From contig NZ_JAYKPK010000010.1 in NCBI RefSeq assembly GCF_035117555.1, forward strand, positions 1-64,000: a stretch of 64,000 bases of DNA, written 5' to 3'. Numbering within the stretch: the first letter of the stretch is position 1; each line of letters starts with the position of its first letter. This document shows, piece after piece, positions 60,969 to 64,000 of this stretch. This DNA is from Yoonia sp035117555. Lineage in GTDB: Bacteria; Pseudomonadota; Alphaproteobacteria; Rhodobacterales; Rhodobacteraceae. The position numbers and the translations under genes were made by a program. The notes beneath the pieces are model-generated. The model searched no databases and was not told the origin of the DNA. It saw only the letters and a list, made by a program, of their open reading frames with translations.

Positions 60969-61940
60969 CTAGCTTTCTGCCCCTTTCGCAAAGACCATAT
61001 CCATCATGATCTGCGTGCCGCGTGAGGATTCGAGCGGACAGGGATAATCAGCCTCGCCCCGGATCGCCTTGCCGAAGTTTTCGACCTGCAGAATATAGTG
61101 ATTCACCCCCGGCCAGCGTTCAATCGTGATCGGCCCACCGGTATCGAGCGTCAGCTGCGCCAGATCAAAGACATTGGCGTTGAACGGGCAGGTCAGTGTC
61201 AGCACGCCTTTGTCACCGTGAAAGGTGATCTGCTGGCGCGGCTGCATCCGCATCGACACGACGGCGGAATAGGTGAAACCGGCAAATTGCGCGGCGATCT
61301 GCGCGAAAACATCGACATCATTTTCCAGCCGCAGATTGGCGAAAGGCACTGCCTCGGGCTCCTGCCCCGTCACAAATCGCGCGGCCCCCATGACATAGAC
61401 GCCGATATCGCGCAAAGCACCGCCTGCGGTTTCGGGGCGGTTGCGGATATTGCTGGCATCGCCGCCATTGTTGAAGCTGAAAACCGCATCCACATGCATC
61501 AGCTTGCCGATCGCCCCGCCCTGCACCAAGTCGCGGGCGCGGATGAATTGCGGGTGATGCACGATCATGAAAGCCTCGGCCGCGAGCAGGCCGGATTTAT
61601 CGCGTGCCTTGATCAGCTTGTCATAATCAGCGACATCCAGACCCATTGGTTTTTCACACAGCACCGGTTTGCCTGCGGCAAGCGCCTTGAGCGACCATTC
61701 CACATGCAGATGATTAGGCAGCGGGATATAGATCGCATCAATCGCGGGATCGGCCAGCAGGGCATCATAGCTGTCATGCACTTTGATCCCCGGCGCAAAC
61801 TCCGCAAAGCCTTCGGCCTTTTCCGGGCTGGACGTGGCCAGCGCGTAAAGCTCCGCCCCTTTCGCGGCATGAATAGCCGGAGCCATATGGCGGCGCGCAA
61901 AATCTGCCGCGCCCAGAATACCCCAACGGATCGGTGTCAT
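60969..61940 (-). CDS. Gfo/Idh/MocA-family oxidoreductase
   Basis: 323 residues. IRWGILGAADFARRHMAPAI is the Rossmann start, VLCEKPMGLDVADYDKLI the EKP motif, and GGALRDIGVYVMGAARF the active-site region. NAD(P)-dependent dehydrogenase of a sugar or polyol; substrate unknown. GGGAGAG before the ATG. Confidence 0.92.
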   Translation of the reverse strand: MTPIRWGILGAADFARRHMAPAIHAAKGAELYALATSSPEKAEGFAEFAPGIKVHDSYDALLADPAIDAIYIPLPNHLHVEWSLKALAAGKPVLCEKPMGLDVADYDKLIKARDKSGLLAAEAFMIVHHPQFIRARDLVQGGAIGKLMHVDAVFSFNNGGDASNIRNRPETAGGALRDIGVYVMGAARFVTGQEPEAVPFANLRLENDVDVFAQIAAQFAGFTYSAVVSMRMQPRQQITFHGDKGVLTLTCPFNANVFDLAQLTLDTGGPITIERWPGVNHYILQVENFGKAIRGEADYPCPLESSRGTQIMMDMVFAKGAES

Positions 61941-62018
61941 TGTCTCTCTCCCATAATTTTGGGAATGTTAGCGCTATCTGCACTGCAAAGCCACGCCTCT
62001 TTCCCATCGTCAGAGCAA

Positions 62019-62058
62019 AAAATATCCCCGCCGGAGGCTCCGACGGGGATAAATTGCA
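62019..62058. repeat. CCGCCGGAGG repeat copy 5, forming a nested hairpin after rpoH
   Basis: AATATCCCCG ... CGGGGATAAATT pair around the core GCCGGAGGCTCCGAC, whose own GGAG/CTCC arms pair. It lies 20 bases beyond the rpoH stop and may act as a terminator in both directions. Confidence 0.7.
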
Positions 62059-62077
62059 CTGCGATCAGTGGAAAAAC

Positions 62078-62974
62078 TCAGGCGGTTTCCAGCATGCCCT
62101 TTTCGCGCGCCAATTCCTGCATCCGCTCCTGCAGCTTCTCGAACGCGCGCACTTCAATCTGCCGGATCCGTTCACGGCTGACGTTATATTGCGCGCTCAG
62201 CTCTTCCAGCGTGATGGTTTCATCGGCCAGACGGCGCTGGACCAGAATGTCACGCTCGCGGTCGTTCAGCACGCTCATCGCCTCAGCCAGAAGTGCGCGG
62301 CGGGCGTCAAGCTCGTCATGCTCTTCATAATCGGCGGCGGTATTGGCGCTGTCGTCTTCCAGCCAATCCTGCCATTGCATCGACCCTTCGCCATCCGACC
62401 CGATCTGTGCATTCAGTGACGCATCACCCCCCGACATGCGGCGGTTCATCGAGATGACTTCATCCTCAGTCACGCCCAGATCAGTGGCGATCTGTTTGAC
62501 GTTTTCGGGGCGCAGATCGCCCTCTTCCAAAGCGCCGATGCGGTTTTTCGCCTTGCGCAGGTTGAAGAACAGTTTCTTCTGCGCCGATGTCGTGCCCATT
62601 TTGACCAGCGACCATGACCGCAGGATATATTCCTGGATCGAGGCGCGGATCCACCACATTGCATAGGTCGCCAGCCGGAAGCCTTTTTCAGGATCAAAGC
62701 GTTTGACCGCCTGCATCAGGCCGACATTGGCCTCTGAAATCACTTCCGCCTGCGGCAGGCCGTAGCCGCGGTAACCCATGGCGATCTTGGCCGCCAGTCG
62801 CAGGTGTGATGTCACCATTTTATGCGCGGCTTCGGTGTCCTCATGGTCCACCCAGCGTTTGGCCAGCATATATTCTTCTTCCGGTTCCAGCATCGGGAAC
62901 TTGCGGATTTCCTGCATATAGCGGTTCAGCCCGCCTTCTGGCGATGGGGCTGGTAAATTCTTATAGTCGCTCAC
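62078..62974 (-). CDS. rpoH: Heat-shock sigma factor RpoH
   Basis: 298 residues from a GTG after GGAGGG. Region 2 (LVTSHLRLAAKIAMGYRGYGLPQAEVISEANVGLMQAVKRFDPEKGFRLATYAMWWIRASIQEYILRSWSLVK) with the RpoH box QKKLFFNLR, and region 4 HTH (LSAQYNVSRERIRQIEVRAFEKL). Directs RNA polymerase to heat-shock and oxidative-stress promoters. Many Rhodobacteraceae have two RpoH genes; which one this is cannot be told. Confidence 0.96.
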   Translation of the reverse strand: MSDYKNLPAPSPEGGLNRYMQEIRKFPMLEPEEEYMLAKRWVDHEDTEAAHKMVTSHLRLAAKIAMGYRGYGLPQAEVISEANVGLMQAVKRFDPEKGFRLATYAMWWIRASIQEYILRSWSLVKMGTTSAQKKLFFNLRKAKNRIGALEEGDLRPENVKQIATDLGVTEDEVISMNRRMSGGDASLNAQIGSDGEGSMQWQDWLEDDSANTAADYEEHDELDARRALLAEAMSVLNDRERDILVQRRLADETITLEELSAQYNVSRERIRQIEVRAFEKLQERMQELAREKGMLETA

Positions 62975-63069
62975 TGCTGTTGCCCTCCGTTATGTATAAA
63001 GGCTTAACATGGATATGGGCGTCGTGCCGCATCTGTCAAGTCATATGGCCTTCAGTGGTAAACACAGAT

Positions 63070-63085
63070 TGAACCATTCGGTTCA
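63070..63085. promoter_or_regulatory. Palindrome upstream of rpoH
   Basis: TGAACC-ATTC-GGTTCA is a perfect 6-4-6 inverted repeat about 100 bases before the rpoH start. It has no T-tract, so an operator is more likely than a terminator. A TTGACA at 63034-63039 (minus) could be a -35 element. Confidence 0.35.
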
Positions 63086-63134
63086 GTTTGACGAGTGAAC
63101 TTTTGGTGCGTTCACGCACATGCGATCCGCAGCC

Positions 63135-64000
63135 TCAGATTGTAACACCCAGAGCGGTTAATAAATGACGCATATCGGCGGGCAAAGGTGCCTCAAATTC
63201 CAGAAAATCGCCGGTGACGGGATGTTCAAAGCCCAAAGACGCCGCATGCAACGCCTGCCGGGGGAATTCCGCCACGGCGGTCACACCCGCCTCGCCGATT
63301 GCCTTGGGTGACATCTTGCGCCGCCCGCCATAGGTCGGATCGCCGATCAACGCATGACCGCAATGCGCCAGATGCACCCGGATCTGATGCGTGCGTCCGG
63401 TTTCCAACCAGCATTCGATGAAAGCCGCGACAGGTGGCGTGCCGAGCGGTGCCAAAATCCGCGCCCGTGTCACGGCATGGCGGCCTGCGGTAAAAGTCAC
63501 CGCCTGCCGCTGCCTGTCGGTGCGGTGGCGGCCCAGCAGGGTCTGGATTTTCAGGATATTGCCGGGCTCGAACGATGTGCCTTTGATGCCATGCAGGCGC
63601 GGGTCATTGGCATCCGGCACACCGTAGCAAACGGCGACATAGCGGCGCGCCACTGTATGGGCGGCAAATTGATCAGCCAGATGATGATGGGCGCGGTCGG
63701 ATTTGGCGACAACCAGCAGGCCGGATGTGTCTTTGTCGATCCGATGCACAATGCCGGGGCGTTTCAGCCCGCCGACACCGGACAGGCTGTCCCCGCAATG
63801 ATGGATCAGCGCATTGACCAAGGTCCCGCCCGGCGTGCCGGGTGCGGGATGCACGACCATGCCCGCAGGTTTGTTGATCACGACCAGATCGTCATCTTCA
63901 TAGACAATTTCCAGTGCGATATCTTCGGCACCGATATGGCTCTCGACAGCGACCTCGACAGTCACCTCTACCTCTGCCCCTTCGGCAATCCGAAAGCGCG
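63135..64000 (-). CDS. RluD-type 23S rRNA pseudouridine synthase (cut by window edge)
   Basis: The frame continues past the right edge; 288 residues are in the window. The first visible part, RFRIAEGAEVEV, looks like the end of an S4 domain, and GIVHRIDKDTSGLLVVAK holds the catalytic aspartate of the RluA/RluD family, followed by GRTHQIRVHLAHCGHALIGDPTYGG. Modifies uridines in 23S rRNA. The N-terminal S4 part and start are outside. Confidence 0.92.
   Translation of the reverse strand, partial: RFRIAEGAEVEVTVEVAVESHIGAEDIALEIVYEDDDLVVINKPAGMVVHPAPGTPGGTLVNALIHHCGDSLSGVGGLKRPGIVHRIDKDTSGLLVVAKSDRAHHHLADQFAAHTVARRYVAVCYGVPDANDPRLHGIKGTSFEPGNILKIQTLLGRHRTDRQRQAVTFTAGRHAVTRARILAPLGTPPVAAFIECWLETGRTHQIRVHLAHCGHALIGDPTYGGRRKMSPKAIGEAGVTAVAEFPRQALHAASLGFEHPVTGDFLEFEAPLPADMRHLLTALGVTI

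Noticed and set aside
1..64000. CRISPR array, rRNA operon, insertion sequence or prophage
   Set aside because: Reading both strands showed no regularly spaced repeats of CRISPR size, no rRNA sequence, and no transposase or phage structural gene.

Overview
The window is a chromosomal stretch of an alphaproteobacterium, most likely a member of the Rhodobacteraceae (Roseobacter group). Supporting this are the GC-rich coding sequence, the clpP/clpX, helicase/S4/ferredoxin/CarD, GapR, FolE2, rpoH and NDUFA12-like genes, a SAM-II riboswitch in front of metZ, and a short CCGCCGGAGG repeat scattered at gene ends. I found about 67 protein genes, one tRNA (Thr, TGT), one riboswitch and several terminators or operator-like palindromes. 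There is no rRNA, CRISPR array or recognisable integrase or transposase.

Layout. 1-0.5 kb: the start of a DUF3800 gene, cut by the left edge and AT-rich. 0.5-8.4 kb: thyX, a lipoprotein coupled to a Slam-like outer-membrane protein, a LysM protein, a stand-alone CheB-type esterase, an acetyltransferase and a DJ-1 family protein. 8.4-12.4 kb: a divergent AraC regulator and a six-gene tryptophan-tryptophylquinone (TTQ) amine dehydrogenase operon (B-E-D-A plus two c-type cytochromes), closest to aromatic amine dehydrogenase. 12.57-14.62 kb: a two-gene island (TcmP and its three-Cys-motif Gp37/Gp68 partner) between two perfect 48-bp copies of the tRNA-Thr 3' part, without an integrase. 14.7-20.4 kb: an iron-type ABC permease, GapR, a phosphotransferase and a divergent acyl-CoA dehydrogenase. 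20.3-23.9 kb: a sulfur operon (ArsR/BigR-type regulator, persulfide-dioxygenase-like hydrolase, split YeeE/YedE transporter, DUF442 phosphatase-like protein) followed by a PhzF-like protein. 23.9-29.7 kb: a FliM/FliN C-terminal protein, a symporter-histidine kinase with a small membrane protein and single-domain response regulator, and a short-chain acyl-CoA-type regulator. 29.9-48.4 kb: housekeeping genes (accBC, aat, clpX, clpP, folE2, metZ, yciB, ftsY, xseA, purD), with an orphan formate dehydrogenase beta-like subunit and an AlkB-type monooxygenase. 48.4-49.4 kb: a repeat-rich spacer and a ComB-like gene. 49.6-64 kb: carD, fdxA, S4 protein, SUV3-like helicase, DNA exonuclease and ligase, an M3 peptidase, an oxidoreductase, rpoH, and an rluD-type gene cut by the right edge.

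Functionally the accessory parts point to periplasmic amine oxidation feeding c-type cytochromes, sulfide/thiosulfate handling under a thiol-sensing repressor, surface lipoprotein export, and a small tRNA-targeted cargo element. The element and the amine dehydrogenase operon, which lie next to each other, are the most interesting parts.
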